A stretch of 64,000 nt of DNA from Arenibacter antarcticus (GTDB taxonomy: Bacteria > Bacteroidota > Bacteroidia > Flavobacteriales > Flavobacteriaceae). The translations under genes and the position numbers were made by a program. The stretch lies in assembly GCF_041320605.1 (NCBI RefSeq), contig NZ_CP166679.1, forward strand, positions 124,001 to 188,000. The letters run 5' to 3'. Shown piece by piece: positions 38,186 to 47,666 of the stretch. Under the pieces are notes generated by a model. That model did no database searches. It worked only from the letters and a program-made list of their open reading frames with translations, and had not been told where the DNA came from. Position 1 is the stretch's first letter. Each line of letters opens with the position of its first letter.

Positions 38186-39158
38186 CTATTCGTATTTTAA
38201 AAACTTGGTTATCCTTCTATTTTTCCGACGATCGTTTTCATAAGTATATGGAGCGATTGGCTCCACTTCCGCTTTAGATAGAACAGTTATTCTATCCTCA
38301 GCAATTCCCTTAGAAATCAAATAATCTGCTGCCGACTTTGCACGAAGAAGACCTAATAGATGATTATCCCATGGACTTCCAATAGCGCACGTATGTCCTA
38401 TTATTTCTATAGTAGCATCAGGCTGTCGCTGCAGTATATCAGACACCTCATCCAAATTTCCCCTTTGCGAGTTATTGAGCGACGTATTACTTATTGTCCC
38501 AAAGATCAATTCTTTTTCAATAATCCCTTTCTCTTCCTCTGTAATTAATTTTTCATTTTCCACAGGTAAAACAGTTTCATCCTGTGCTATGATCGAAGAC
38601 TCACTTTTTTGATCCCCTTTGGAAGTTTCTAGGATCAATTCTTCAGTATCCTTCATCTCCATTTCCTGTTTTGTTGCCTTTAACCTTATGGACTTTCCAA
38701 AAGCTAATTTCAACTGAACACCTAGATTAAATGGTTTTCATACAGAGCTCACTCCTTCTGTACCTATGGCACTATTGGGTCTTCCCTTCCAAACTGGTAG
38801 TATGATAACTCACCAATGAGGATTTTTCATTTTTACGCATATCGGATAAACCGTAGACGGCATAAATTCCACTATATAATTTAAACCGATCAGAGATATC
38901 AAAAGCAATACCTGTTTCGGCTATTAAAGCAGTTCCAATTTTCAATAGATTGTCGGTTTCGTAAGACCAGTTTTGAAGTTGCCCCATTCCATGTTCTGGA
39001 AAATCGTCTATTTCAATATTCATATCTGGGTAATAAGCACTTAACCGCAGATTGTCTGATGAAACCTTACTCTTGCTTGCTATAGGTACAAAAACTTGAA
39101 TCCCCCCAGAAATATACCATGAGGTTTTGGTTGGTCCCGCCATTCCTTTCCTTAGCAC
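38186..39158 (-). pseudogene. OmpA-family outer-membrane protein, broken 3' part
   Basis: Two open stretches are parts of one former gene. 39158-38772 encodes a piece of the N-terminal barrel (TSWYISGGIQVFVPI, NLRLSAYYPDMNIEIDDFPEHG, ISDRFKLYSGIYAVYG) and stops at TAG. In the next frame the barrel end continues (RPNSAIGTEGVSSV, TGA at about 38736, KPFNLGVQLKLAFGKS) into 38713-38186, which carries the OmpA peptidoglycan-binding domain (IEIIGHTCAIGSPWDNHLLGLLRAKSA, ISKGIAEDRI, NDRRKNRRI). So there is one frameshift and one in-frame stop, plus loss of the first ~100 residues and the signal peptide, which are replaced by a tail-collar gene fragment. A short ORF for the OmpA domain alone remains, but without a signal peptide. 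Confidence 0.72.
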
Positions 39159-39414
39159 CTATGGGGGCCCTACCTCTTAATTCGGGAAACGCAAATGTAG
39201 TTCGGCCATCACCACCATAGGTAGTTCCGAATAGAGAATAAAGGGCTTGGTTTTGATTTATAGGTAAAAGTTGTCCGTGGCAAAAAGCCCAACCACGTGG
39301 CGGAAAATTACCGCCAAACATTCTAATTTCACCTAAAAATGGATCTTGGGCCTTTACTAAAGAAGTGATACAGAAAAACAGGATAAATACAAAAGCAGTA
39401 ATCTTTTTATTCAT
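39067..39414 (-). pseudogene. Tail-collar-domain protein, truncated and fused out of frame
   Basis: From the ATG at 39414 the signal peptide (MNKKITAFVFILFFCITSLVKAQ) and the first ~60 residues of a phage tail-collar-type domain are intact (GEIRMFGGNFPPRGWAFCHG, LPINQNQALYSLFGTTYGGDG, RTTFAFPELRGRAPIGA). The expected remainder (normally another ~110 residues) is missing; after about 39155 the frame runs into OmpA-gene DNA and stops at 39067. Secreted collar-domain proteins of this kind (microcystin-dependent-protein-like) are common in Flavobacteriaceae. This copy was cut by a deletion. Confidence 0.72.
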
Positions 39415-39660
39415 ATTGGTTGGTTGGCAAAAAAATAGTTCTGCACTTCCCATAATTAATTGAAGTGCAAGTGCTTAACTATTTTAAGAGACGCCAAAAA
39501 TATATTTTTAATTTTAAAAACCTAGTGAAAAACTAGGAAAGGTATTTTTAGTCGGTGTAATTCTAGTATTAGCACAACACCATATCTTCCTATTGGTACC
39601 GCCTAACTAAAGGGATGATATTTGCAATTATTCTAAAGGAAAGATGATTTGGTTGCATCC

Positions 39661-40227
39661 TTAATTCCCCTTCATAATCCTTGTTTCTGACGTAAATTCA
39701 ACATCCCCAAGATAGGGTCCAGGAATGGGAGCGTAATCTAAGTTTTGTTTCACCCCTTGTTCTGTTGAGAAGTAAATAGTAACTACAAGCATTTTAAATC
39801 TGCGAAAAAAAGGTTCTAAATTGACCTTTTCTACCGCATTTGCTTCCTTCTCCAATCTATTGAGATAATCCTGTTTTTCCGATTCGTTAAGCTCAAGGAA
39901 ATTATTACCTGTAAAAGCCTTACAATTCTCATCAAACTCATCCAGTCCTTTTAAAAAACTATTCTTATACGCATCTTCAAATACTTCATTAAGCATTAGA
40001 TCCAAATATAGATTCACCTTTACATCGGAGGCACTAGGTGTTTCCGTTCTAGGAAGAATGGAATCTGCAATAGCAGTTACCAATTTGTCCTGTTCCTTAC
40101 TAAATACATAAAGATTAGCACTAGAAACCTCACTTTTACAACTTAGGAATCCTGTAAAAATAGAGGGGGCCAAATAAACAGATTTCAAAATCCATGATAT
40201 TTTTATAACCGCTTCCCTTCTTTCCAT
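39661..40227 (-). CDS. Gluconate 2-dehydrogenase subunit 3-like protein (small subunit of GMC dehydrogenase)
   Basis: 188 residues. N-terminal leader MERREAVIKISWILKS with twin arginines and a cysteine (FLSCKSE) suggests Tat export with possible lipidation. The rest follows the Gluconate_2-dh3 pattern: VFSKEQDKLVTAIADSILPRTETPSA, VNLYLDLMLNEVF, FLELNESEKQDYLNRLEKEA and a C-terminal IPGPYLGDVEF. Such small subunits pair with, and export, GMC-type flavoprotein dehydrogenases. The GMC gene lies 71 bp upstream in the same operon and has no signal of its own, as expected for hitchhiker export. Last gene of the leftward arm. Confidence 0.82.
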   Translation of the reverse strand: MERREAVIKISWILKSVYLAPSIFTGFLSCKSEVSSANLYVFSKEQDKLVTAIADSILPRTETPSASDVKVNLYLDLMLNEVFEDAYKNSFLKGLDEFDENCKAFTGNNFLELNESEKQDYLNRLEKEANAVEKVNLEPFFRRFKMLVVTIYFSTEQGVKQNLDYAPIPGPYLGDVEFTSETRIMKGN

Positions 40228-40298
40228 AATCTTATAATTGTTTCATTATTATAGCTGTCCTAATGCGCTATAAACCTAGATTTCCCATTAAATTGTCA

Positions 40299-41987
40299 TT
40301 AAAATATATTGTCTTTCATTTGTTTTACTGCATAATCGCAAGCCCTTGCGGTTAAAGCCATATAAGTAAGGGATGGACTCATATAACTAGAAGAGCTCAT
40401 ACAGGAACCATCGGTCACGAAAAGATTTGGAATGTCATGGCTCTGGTTATATGCATTAAGGAATGAAGTTTTAGGATCCCGTCCCATTCTAGCAGTTCCC
40501 ATTTCATGTACAGAATCTCCTTGAATACTAGGTCCTTCGCTGACTTTAACCTCTTTAAGTCCCGCCACTTCCAATACCTCCTTCGCCTGTTCTTTCATAT
40601 CCTCGCGCATTTTCATTTCATTATCACCAAATTCTGCTGATATTCTTATTAAAGGAAGTCCCCATTGATCGGTTAATTCTTGGTCTAATTCCACCTTATT
40701 CTCATAGTACGGCAAACATTCCCCATACGCTAAAAGAGACATCTTCCATGGTCCAGGAATGGCCAAAGAATTTTTAAAATCCACTCCAACCCCATCCTTA
40801 TCTGGATTTACACCCACTCTATGGGCCGATCCCCACATACCATATCCCCTTAGAAAATCCATTTTATTACCGTCTACGTTTCTAAATCTCGGAAGTGCTA
40901 CCGAGGTAGGCCTATTTCCTTTGTATATACTATCCAAATGGCCTTCAAGGGTTCCCGAAGAAGAAATGTTCTTATGATGATCCATTAAATAATGCCCCAA
41001 AACTCCACTTGAATTCCCCAAACCATTGGGAAAACTTTCCGATTTGGAATTTAGTAAGAGTCCCGTAGAAGCTATGGTAGATGCACATAGGAATACGACT
41101 CTGGCAAAATATTCGGTTACTTCTTTGGTACTCCCATCCATGACACGAACGCCAGAAACACGATTATTACTTTCGTTATAAATTAAGGAAATAACGATAG
41201 AATTAGATTTCAATGTCATTTTACCCGTATCCTGAGCTGCAGGAAGGGTAGAACTATTACTACTAAAATAGGCGCCGAAGGGACATCCAGTGTGACACAT
41301 ATTACGGGTCATACATTGCGACCTCCCCTTAAACTGACCAGGTTTTACTTGGGTAAGGTGCGCAGCCCTATTCGGTATTAGTTTACGGGTCTTATAATGC
41401 GATTCTAGCCTTTGCTTTATTACCTTTTCAGCCCGATTCATCTCAAAAGGAGGAAGGAATTGCCCATCTGGAAAATGATGAATATTTTCCTTTGACCCGC
41501 AGACCCCTATAAAACGTTCCACATAATCATACCAAGGTTCTAAATCCTTATATCTTATTGGCCAGTCCACTCCCATCCCGTCTTTTAGGTTGGCCTCAAA
41601 ATCAAGATCACTAAAACGATAGGCACCCCGTCCCCAAATTAAGGAGCGCCCACCTGTTTGATATCCTCTAAACCATCTATAAGGTTTATCTTCAGGATGT
41701 GTATAGGGATGCTCAAGATCATTTACAAAAAAGGGCTTACTCGCGGTATTAAAATTGTACTTCTTACTCTGGATATGGTAGGCCTTTTTGTCCTCAAGTG
41801 AAACCGCTCCAAAGTTTTTAAAGTCCCATGGGGCCTTATACGTATTTGTATAACCTTCAGGATGTTGAACTTCCTTCCCCCTTTCCAAAACAAGGGTTCC
41901 AAGCCCTTTTTCCGTTAACTCCTTAGCGGCCCATCCTCCGGTAATGCCAGACCCAATAACAATAGCATCGTATGTATTATTCTTCAT
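40299..41987 (-). CDS. GMC-family FAD sugar dehydrogenase (glucoside 3-dehydrogenase-like large subunit)
   Basis: 562 residues without signal peptide. FAD site AIVIGSGITGGWAAKEL at the N-terminus, GRSLIWGRGAYRFSDLDF, a cysteine-rich block (CMTRNMCHTGCPFGA) and the C-terminal catalytic segment VHEMGTARMG (H494) with SPSLTYMALTARACDYAV. The second active-site position, usually Asn or His (xNPxLT), is Ser537 here. GMC large subunits with a Gluconate_2-dh3 partner include the D-glucoside 3-dehydrogenases, which make 3-keto-glycosides in the periplasm and pass electrons to the respiratory chain. Its place in a susCD operon with two exported Gfo/Idh/MocA proteins supports a sugar substrate. C3 specificity is inferred. 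Confidence 0.85.
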   Translation of the reverse strand: MKNNTYDAIVIGSGITGGWAAKELTEKGLGTLVLERGKEVQHPEGYTNTYKAPWDFKNFGAVSLEDKKAYHIQSKKYNFNTASKPFFVNDLEHPYTHPEDKPYRWFRGYQTGGRSLIWGRGAYRFSDLDFEANLKDGMGVDWPIRYKDLEPWYDYVERFIGVCGSKENIHHFPDGQFLPPFEMNRAEKVIKQRLESHYKTRKLIPNRAAHLTQVKPGQFKGRSQCMTRNMCHTGCPFGAYFSSNSSTLPAAQDTGKMTLKSNSIVISLIYNESNNRVSGVRVMDGSTKEVTEYFARVVFLCASTIASTGLLLNSKSESFPNGLGNSSGVLGHYLMDHHKNISSSGTLEGHLDSIYKGNRPTSVALPRFRNVDGNKMDFLRGYGMWGSAHRVGVNPDKDGVGVDFKNSLAIPGPWKMSLLAYGECLPYYENKVELDQELTDQWGLPLIRISAEFGDNEMKMREDMKEQAKEVLEVAGLKEVKVSEGPSIQGDSVHEMGTARMGRDPKTSFLNAYNQSHDIPNLFVTDGSCMSSSSYMSPSLTYMALTARACDYAVKQMKDNIF

Positions 41988-42117
41988 AAAGTTATTAAGT
42001 GATTTTTAGATTCACTTACCCATTTCAGGCAACAAACACTAGCTAGCCCACCTTTGTAGTAGATTGGCAAAAAGCGGTCTTCCCAACGTCTTAAAACTCT
42101 CCCAATGACACTAAAGA

Positions 42118-43464
42118 CTAGGAAAAGAGTTTTTCCCATCCTGGCTCGTAATCTCTACTCCAGTATTTCATTGCTTCATTATTACTCAATATATGTCCAT
42201 TTTCGGGGTCAATGTTCAACGTACTGCCAGAACGCAAGGCGATGTTGCCCAATTGAACTAACAAGGTGCTTTGATGTCCTCCAATAATATCTGAATTTAA
42301 GGGAGTCCCTTTTCGGATGGCATCAAATAAATTTTGAATATGCAGCACATCCAAATCCTGCGATGGATTTGATAAATTTCCTGTGCCTATCTTCCGGCTT
42401 CCGCTGACTTCTTTTATCAGTTTGTTCTTTAAATCATAAATTTTATAGGAATTGCCCCCTTCAATTACCATAGAGCCATCTTCTCCATAAAAAATCACCC
42501 CTACGCCTGCTCCCTCAACAGAGCGTCCGTTACAACTACGCCCTTCCCATGACATTAAGGTATTATTGGAGAACTCCAGATTTATAACCTGTGTATCCGG
42601 TGTCTCCCAATCATCTTCGTAACGGTACCTACCACCATTAGAACTTACCTTGGTTGGATAGTCCACACCCAGTCCCCACCTTGCCAAATCTACGAAGTGA
42701 GTGCCATTGTTCAATGCTTCACCAGTACCCCAGTTCCAAAACCAATGCCAATTATAATGAACAATATTATCTTTAAAGGCCTCCCTAGGAGCGGGACCTT
42801 GCCATAAATCATAATTTAACCAGGAAGGTACTTCGGTAATCTTTCCGGTCCCTATTGAGGGTCTATTATTAGAATACCAGGTTTTAGCAAAATACGGACG
42901 GCCAATAATTCCATTTTTTAATTCCCCGATAGCTGTAATAACATTTGGCCATGAACGGCGCTGATTTCCCATCTGGACCACCCTATTATACCTTTTTGCA
43001 GCTGCCACTGCCAGTTCCCCTTCATGAGGATTATGGCTCGCCGGCTTTTCCAAATAAACATGTTTCCCTGCCTTGCACGCCATAATAGCAGCTGGTGCAT
43101 GCCAGTGATCTGGTGCCGCAACAATTAAAATATCTACATCCTTATCATCTAAGGCCTTCCTGAAATCCGTGGCATGTTTGGGTTTTTTGCCCTGGATTTT
43201 GGCTATGCTATTGATGAATTTTTCGGACGCTCTAGAATCCACATCACAGGAGTACAAAACTTCACAATTCGGCTGCAATGCAAAGTTGGAACCTACGGCA
43301 TGACCCCTACTGTTTACCCCCATACTGGCCACCTTAAGACGTTCGTTCGCCCCTATAATATTACTATAACTCTTGGCACTGAACCCTGGCAGTATACCTC
43401 CAATTGTGACTGCAGATGCACCTATCGCCGTTTTTTTAATAAATGACCTTCTTTTGTTTTCCAT
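42118..43464 (-). CDS. Tat-exported Gfo/Idh/MocA-family oxidoreductase
   Basis: 448 residues with a twin-arginine leader (ENKRRSFIKKTAIGASA), Rossmann region (KVASMGVNSRGHAVG), APDHWHAPAAIMACKAGKHVYLEKPASHNP (intact EKP) and the C-terminal domain with YDLWQGPAPREAF and NWHWFWNWGTGEALNNGTHFVDLARWGLG. It lies third-last in the leftward susCD operon, 130 bp before the GMC gene. Probably a periplasmic enzyme with bound NAD(P) that oxidises, reduces or epimerises a sugar unit. Confidence 0.87.
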   Translation of the reverse strand: MENKRRSFIKKTAIGASAVTIGGILPGFSAKSYSNIIGANERLKVASMGVNSRGHAVGSNFALQPNCEVLYSCDVDSRASEKFINSIAKIQGKKPKHATDFRKALDDKDVDILIVAAPDHWHAPAAIMACKAGKHVYLEKPASHNPHEGELAVAAAKRYNRVVQMGNQRRSWPNVITAIGELKNGIIGRPYFAKTWYSNNRPSIGTGKITEVPSWLNYDLWQGPAPREAFKDNIVHYNWHWFWNWGTGEALNNGTHFVDLARWGLGVDYPTKVSSNGGRYRYEDDWETPDTQVINLEFSNNTLMSWEGRSCNGRSVEGAGVGVIFYGEDGSMVIEGGNSYKIYDLKNKLIKEVSGSRKIGTGNLSNPSQDLDVLHIQNLFDAIRKGTPLNSDIIGGHQSTLLVQLGNIALRSGSTLNIDPENGHILSNNEAMKYWSRDYEPGWEKLFS

Positions 43465-43541
43465 GTGATTCTTTTTTAATATTTGATGTTCAAAATTATT
43501 TGATACTTCTAACCCTTGTCATTTTTAAAATACCTGTTTAT

Positions 43542-44711
43542 TTATTTTGGGTGATGAGCACCATACTTTAAAAAATATTCTAAAAACAGATATATATGTT
43601 CGTTGGATTCCTGGTTTGGAGAATGCTCTGGCCTATTGGTCATACCTACACGATGCTCATACCCCAATAGCTTATTAACTGCAATGGTATGATTTAGGGC
43701 TTTCCATCGATCTACCGGGTCTTCGGCTCCCCCAGAAACCAAAAATGGTCTTGGCGCCATAAGGGCATGTAGTTCCGTTAGGTCATAACCCTCCTTTATT
43801 AATTTTGGATACAATCCCCTTGCCGGATTTTCCTTTGTAATTAGTCCTCGTTTCCGCCATGGTTTGGGGTGATATCCCAAATACCATGGCTCCCAATAAT
43901 TCACAGATTCCCGTGACTCATCAAAGACAATACCAGGATCCGACCAGACTGATGCAGCAAACTTTTCATATAAACTAGCTCCGAACATTGCCCATTTACC
44001 TCCAAATGAATGCCCCACAATACCAATCCGAGCGGAATCTACCTTCTCCACTTTGGATAGTACCTCCCACGCATTCGCGGCCGCGTATCCAAGCATGGAT
44101 AATGGCTGGACCTGTGCATTGTTAATATTAGGGTAGTATAATGAGAAGGTTTTATTTTTAGTAGCTTCTGTAGTCCCTATCGATAAGGTAACAAACCCCC
44201 GCTTAGCCAATTGATAGGCAAAATCGCGATACGGTTTATCAGAATAACCTATGGCAGTTTCTGGCTCATAAAAAACAGTGATGACCGCCGGTTTTTGTCC
44301 TTCCCCATCAGGAACCAACAGGTATCCTTCTGTCTGCTCTCCGGGTTGCCAATAAAACCGCACCCTATGCTGCATAAAATTTTCGCGCCTTACCGTATCC
44401 AAGATTTCAAGCTTCTGATTTGTGATAACTTCTGGCCAATGCCCCATCATTTCTTGCCACCTTTGCCGAATCTCCTTTTTCCTTTTCTGCCAATCCTTAG
44501 GTGTCCTAACCTTTTTTCCATTATAAAATTTCAACGGCGATCGGTATTGGCCATAATCTTCAGAAAAAACCTCGGGCACAGAGAAATCTGAGGCTATTAT
44601 ATCCCATACCCTTGCAGCACCTGATTCCAATTTCGATTTTTCCTGGTTTTGCGCCATTCCACTATTGAATAATAGTATCGACAAAAGCAATAATTTAATT
44701 CTAATCCCCAT
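43542..44711 (-). CDS. Secreted alpha/beta hydrolase (acetyl-esterase-like)
   Basis: 389 residues, signal peptide ending NSGMAQ. Nucleophile elbow GHSFGG (S235), acid residue likely in GGAEDPVDRW (D331 or D334) and His in RPEHSP (H363). Long N-terminal region with WQEMMGHWPEV and HRVRFYWQPGEQTEGYLLVP is typical of large carbohydrate-esterase-like members of the family. In this operon it would remove an acyl group (acetyl or similar) from the incoming sugar before or after oxidation. CE15 glucuronoyl esterase is less likely, as the GxSRxGK motif is absent. Confidence 0.75.
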   Translation of the reverse strand: MGIRIKLLLLSILLFNSGMAQNQEKSKLESGAARVWDIIASDFSVPEVFSEDYGQYRSPLKFYNGKKVRTPKDWQKRKKEIRQRWQEMMGHWPEVITNQKLEILDTVRRENFMQHRVRFYWQPGEQTEGYLLVPDGEGQKPAVITVFYEPETAIGYSDKPYRDFAYQLAKRGFVTLSIGTTEATKNKTFSLYYPNINNAQVQPLSMLGYAAANAWEVLSKVEKVDSARIGIVGHSFGGKWAMFGASLYEKFAASVWSDPGIVFDESRESVNYWEPWYLGYHPKPWRKRGLITKENPARGLYPKLIKEGYDLTELHALMAPRPFLVSGGAEDPVDRWKALNHTIAVNKLLGYEHRVGMTNRPEHSPNQESNEHIYLFLEYFLKYGAHHPK

Positions 44712-44803
44712 GGTTCATTATAAATATAGGTAGACTGTATAATCCAAAACACGCTACACAAAATCGGACATCAACAAAGTCCTACTTTATTCGTTTTGGG
44801 TTG

Positions 44804-45844
44804 TTACCTTTTCTGTAGCTGCATTTCTGCTTTACGCATCATTTCCTCCAACACAACCGGCTTCCCTCTCCTTAGCTTGCTTTCGTCTGCCGCTGCCATA
44901 AAGGCGAAAATCTCCAAGGTTTCTGTACGACTGACTGGCACTACACCAGTCTTGAAAAAATTAATAATCTCTACGATCAACGGATCATATCCATCCAAGA
45001 TCTTAACCTTTTCCGCTACTCCCTTGCTTCCGTGGACCACTCCTCCAAATGAAGCTTTCCCACCTTCGGGAGTTGCAGTAAAAACCCCTATCCTACCATC
45101 GCTCCAAACTCCTGTAACCACAGTGGAGCTGGGGGTGTCAAATCTTGTCACCTCTTTACAACCCGTTCCCATTAAAGTGAAAAGTGCCTCAATGCCATGA
45201 ATTCCATAATATGCCATATCCAGATGCCCTAGCTGCTTTCCTGCAGGGCCATAGGTATGGGCTCCCAAAACCTCACCAATAGCTTCATTACCTTTAATTA
45301 TAGCTACGGATTCTGGAGCAAATCTAGTACTGGAAGCCGAAAACATAGGTGCATTATATTTTTTTGAAGCTTCAAAAAGTGCTACAGCCCCTTCCAAAGA
45401 GTTTGAAAGTGGTTTATCAACAAACATTCGCTTACCCGATTTTAACACTGGCAATGCTTCTTCAAGATGCCTTCTTCCATCGACAGATTCCAACAAAATA
45501 AAATCTACCTTAGTTAAAAGCTCTTCAATAGAAGTGACTATTTCGACCCCCATAGCCCTAATTTCCTCAGTAAACTTATCCAACCGATCTATGCTAGCTG
45601 GCATATCGGCACTTCCTTTAGTGGGATAAGCAGCAACAACGGAAAACCCTTTAAACTCAGCTCTTTCGGCATCATTGATGGACTTAGTAAAAGCAGTGAC
45701 ATGTGAAGTATCCAATCCAATGATCCCTATCCTTCCCTTTGAGGTACTTTTACTATTGGCGTACAGTGAAATGTTACCGGCGAGACCTAACCCTATTCCG
45801 GCCAATGTTGTTGATTTAATAAAATTACGGCGATTATTTCCCAT
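44804..45844 (-). CDS. Tat-exported Gfo/Idh/MocA-family oxidoreductase (short, DKP variant)
   Basis: 346 residues. Tat-type leader GNNRRNFIKSTTLAGIG, then GRIGIIGLDTSHVTAFTKSI in place of a typical GxGxxG loop, and MFVDKPLSNSLEGAVALF where EKP reads DKP. C-terminal half has GQVLGAHTYGP-like GEVLGAHTYGPAGK and YYGIHGIEALFTLMGTG. The atypical cofactor loop, ending in a His, suggests altered cofactor handling or a role other than plain dehydrogenation. First gene after susD, 78 bp downstream. Confidence 0.82.
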   Translation of the reverse strand: MGNNRRNFIKSTTLAGIGLGLAGNISLYANSKSTSKGRIGIIGLDTSHVTAFTKSINDAERAEFKGFSVVAAYPTKGSADMPASIDRLDKFTEEIRAMGVEIVTSIEELLTKVDFILLESVDGRRHLEEALPVLKSGKRMFVDKPLSNSLEGAVALFEASKKYNAPMFSASSTRFAPESVAIIKGNEAIGEVLGAHTYGPAGKQLGHLDMAYYGIHGIEALFTLMGTGCKEVTRFDTPSSTVVTGVWSDGRIGVFTATPEGGKASFGGVVHGSKGVAEKVKILDGYDPLIVEIINFFKTGVVPVSRTETLEIFAFMAAADESKLRRGKPVVLEEMMRKAEMQLQKR

Positions 45845-45922
45845 TAGTTTTTAATTATTGATTTACATATTTACAGATTGTATCTAATACTTCCAAGGTT
45901 TATTATAATATTTAGATGATAA

Positions 45923-47629
45923 TTAATTATAACCAGGGTTTTGACTAAATTCCGACTCGATATTTAAATCGATTTCACTTTGAGGTATTGGAAACAAATT
46001 ATTATAATCTTGAATATTAGCCCCTGGCAACATAGGATTATCATGATATTTTCTGGTTCTTTCTATCAACTTGTTTGTACGCATAAGGGTCAAAATTCTC
46101 CATTCCTCAAAATAGAGTTCACGTATCCGTTCATCTAAAATATAATCGACATCTACATCTGCTGGTAAAACAGGAATTGCGTTTGCACGACCCCTGACTT
46201 CATTAATATCTTTGGCCGCTGCAATTTGATCGTTATTATTACACAAATGCGCTTCCGCCCTTAAAAGATAGGTTTCCGCTAAGCGCATGGCGTAGAAATC
46301 AGTAGAAACAGCACCACCGCCACCTCGGTTAGGATCGGCAATTGTGGCCTGCACTATTGGTTCCCAGCCTTTCATGAAAAATGGATATATGTAATTGGTA
46401 GTGTCTTTCAATAGATTTCTGGAGCCTGGTGCGTAATCAGAAAGATCAATTTTCTTACCATGGTATTCGGACTCCGGATTTTCGTAATAGAAATTCCGCT
46501 TTATATTATGTTCAGCATTTCGTATATCGTTATCCCAATTCCCTTTCCAAACGTCGTAAAACACCAAGTTAGTCCCTCGTGTCCGAGCCACCTGTCTGCC
46601 TAATGTATCGGAGAAAGTTTTGATAAATGCTGGTTTGCCATCCGGAGCGGCACCCAAACTAAAAATACGAGGACCATAGATTCCAGACCAATAATGGTCG
46701 GAGCCTCCCAGTTCTAGTTTTGGCTCAAATTGGATTGTCCAAATCGCCTCTGTATTTAAAGGCGGGTTTTGGTTCCCATATCGGAAAAGATCCCAATAAA
46801 CATCTCCAGACCCCAACACATCATTTTGTGCTCCAAATCGTTCTGTCATTAATCCATATCCTAATTTCTCAATTACCGTTGTTGCTGCATTAATGGCTAG
46901 ATCACATTTGTTCTGAGAAAGGTATACTTCTGTCAACAGGTGATACGCTGCACCCTGGGTTAAACGTCCGGGTAAAGCTTCATGCCCACGGGCAGGTAAA
47001 TTTTTAGCTGCAAAGGTCAGATCTACTTCCATCTGTTTGTACACCTCCTGTTTGGGTGTCCTTATGAAATCAACTTTCGCTTCTTCTATGACCTCTGTGA
47101 TAAGAGGCACATCGCCCCATAGAATAACTGCAAGACGATATGCCCAGGCCCTAAAAAACATAGCCTCAGCTAATAATGAATTCTTTTGAGCATCGTTTTT
47201 CCACAAGTCTCCATCAACTTCATTTATTGCCCTAATGAGAACATTGGCAGACTGAATGTTTCTGTAGGCACTGTTCCACCAATCTCTAATTTCTGGTGAC
47301 TGTGGTGTAACACTAGTTTCATAATTTGTTAAAAACCGCTGCCCCCCCGGAGTTTCCCCGTCATAGCCCACATCGGTACCATTACCATGTAATGTATGTG
47401 CCTGATTAGCTAATCTAAACCAATTATCCCGAATGTCCGAATACATGCCTATAAGCCCAGATTCTATACCTTCGGGCGTTTTGTAGGCATTTTCAGGTGT
47501 TAAAAAATCCAATGGCTCTTCCTTTAAAAACTCTTCTTCACTACAAGAGAGAAAAAAGGCAAACAAAATGAATGCTACGGCCAATGCTCTACTGCTAACC
47601 AAAACCTTTAAGATATCTATATTTCTCAT
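45923..47629 (-). CDS. SusD/RagB-family surface glycan-binding lipoprotein
   Basis: 568 residues. Lipoprotein signal ending AFFLSCSEEEFLKEEPLDFLTPEN with the usual SusD N-terminal block, TPR-type helices in the middle (LLAEAMFFRAWAYRLAVILWGDVPLITEV) and SusD_RagB C-terminal blocks (YAMRLAETYLLRAEAHL, LDERIRELYFEEWRILTLMRTNKL, FPIPQSEIDLN, FSQNPGYN). Encoded 37 bp after susC. Confidence 0.95.
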   Translation of the reverse strand: MRNIDILKVLVSSRALAVAFILFAFFLSCSEEEFLKEEPLDFLTPENAYKTPEGIESGLIGMYSDIRDNWFRLANQAHTLHGNGTDVGYDGETPGGQRFLTNYETSVTPQSPEIRDWWNSAYRNIQSANVLIRAINEVDGDLWKNDAQKNSLLAEAMFFRAWAYRLAVILWGDVPLITEVIEEAKVDFIRTPKQEVYKQMEVDLTFAAKNLPARGHEALPGRLTQGAAYHLLTEVYLSQNKCDLAINAATTVIEKLGYGLMTERFGAQNDVLGSGDVYWDLFRYGNQNPPLNTEAIWTIQFEPKLELGGSDHYWSGIYGPRIFSLGAAPDGKPAFIKTFSDTLGRQVARTRGTNLVFYDVWKGNWDNDIRNAEHNIKRNFYYENPESEYHGKKIDLSDYAPGSRNLLKDTTNYIYPFFMKGWEPIVQATIADPNRGGGGAVSTDFYAMRLAETYLLRAEAHLCNNNDQIAAAKDINEVRGRANAIPVLPADVDVDYILDERIRELYFEEWRILTLMRTNKLIERTRKYHDNPMLPGANIQDYNNLFPIPQSEIDLNIESEFSQNPGYN

Positions 47630-47666
47630 TACAAATTATTTATTTTCTTATTGAATTCCATTCTCT

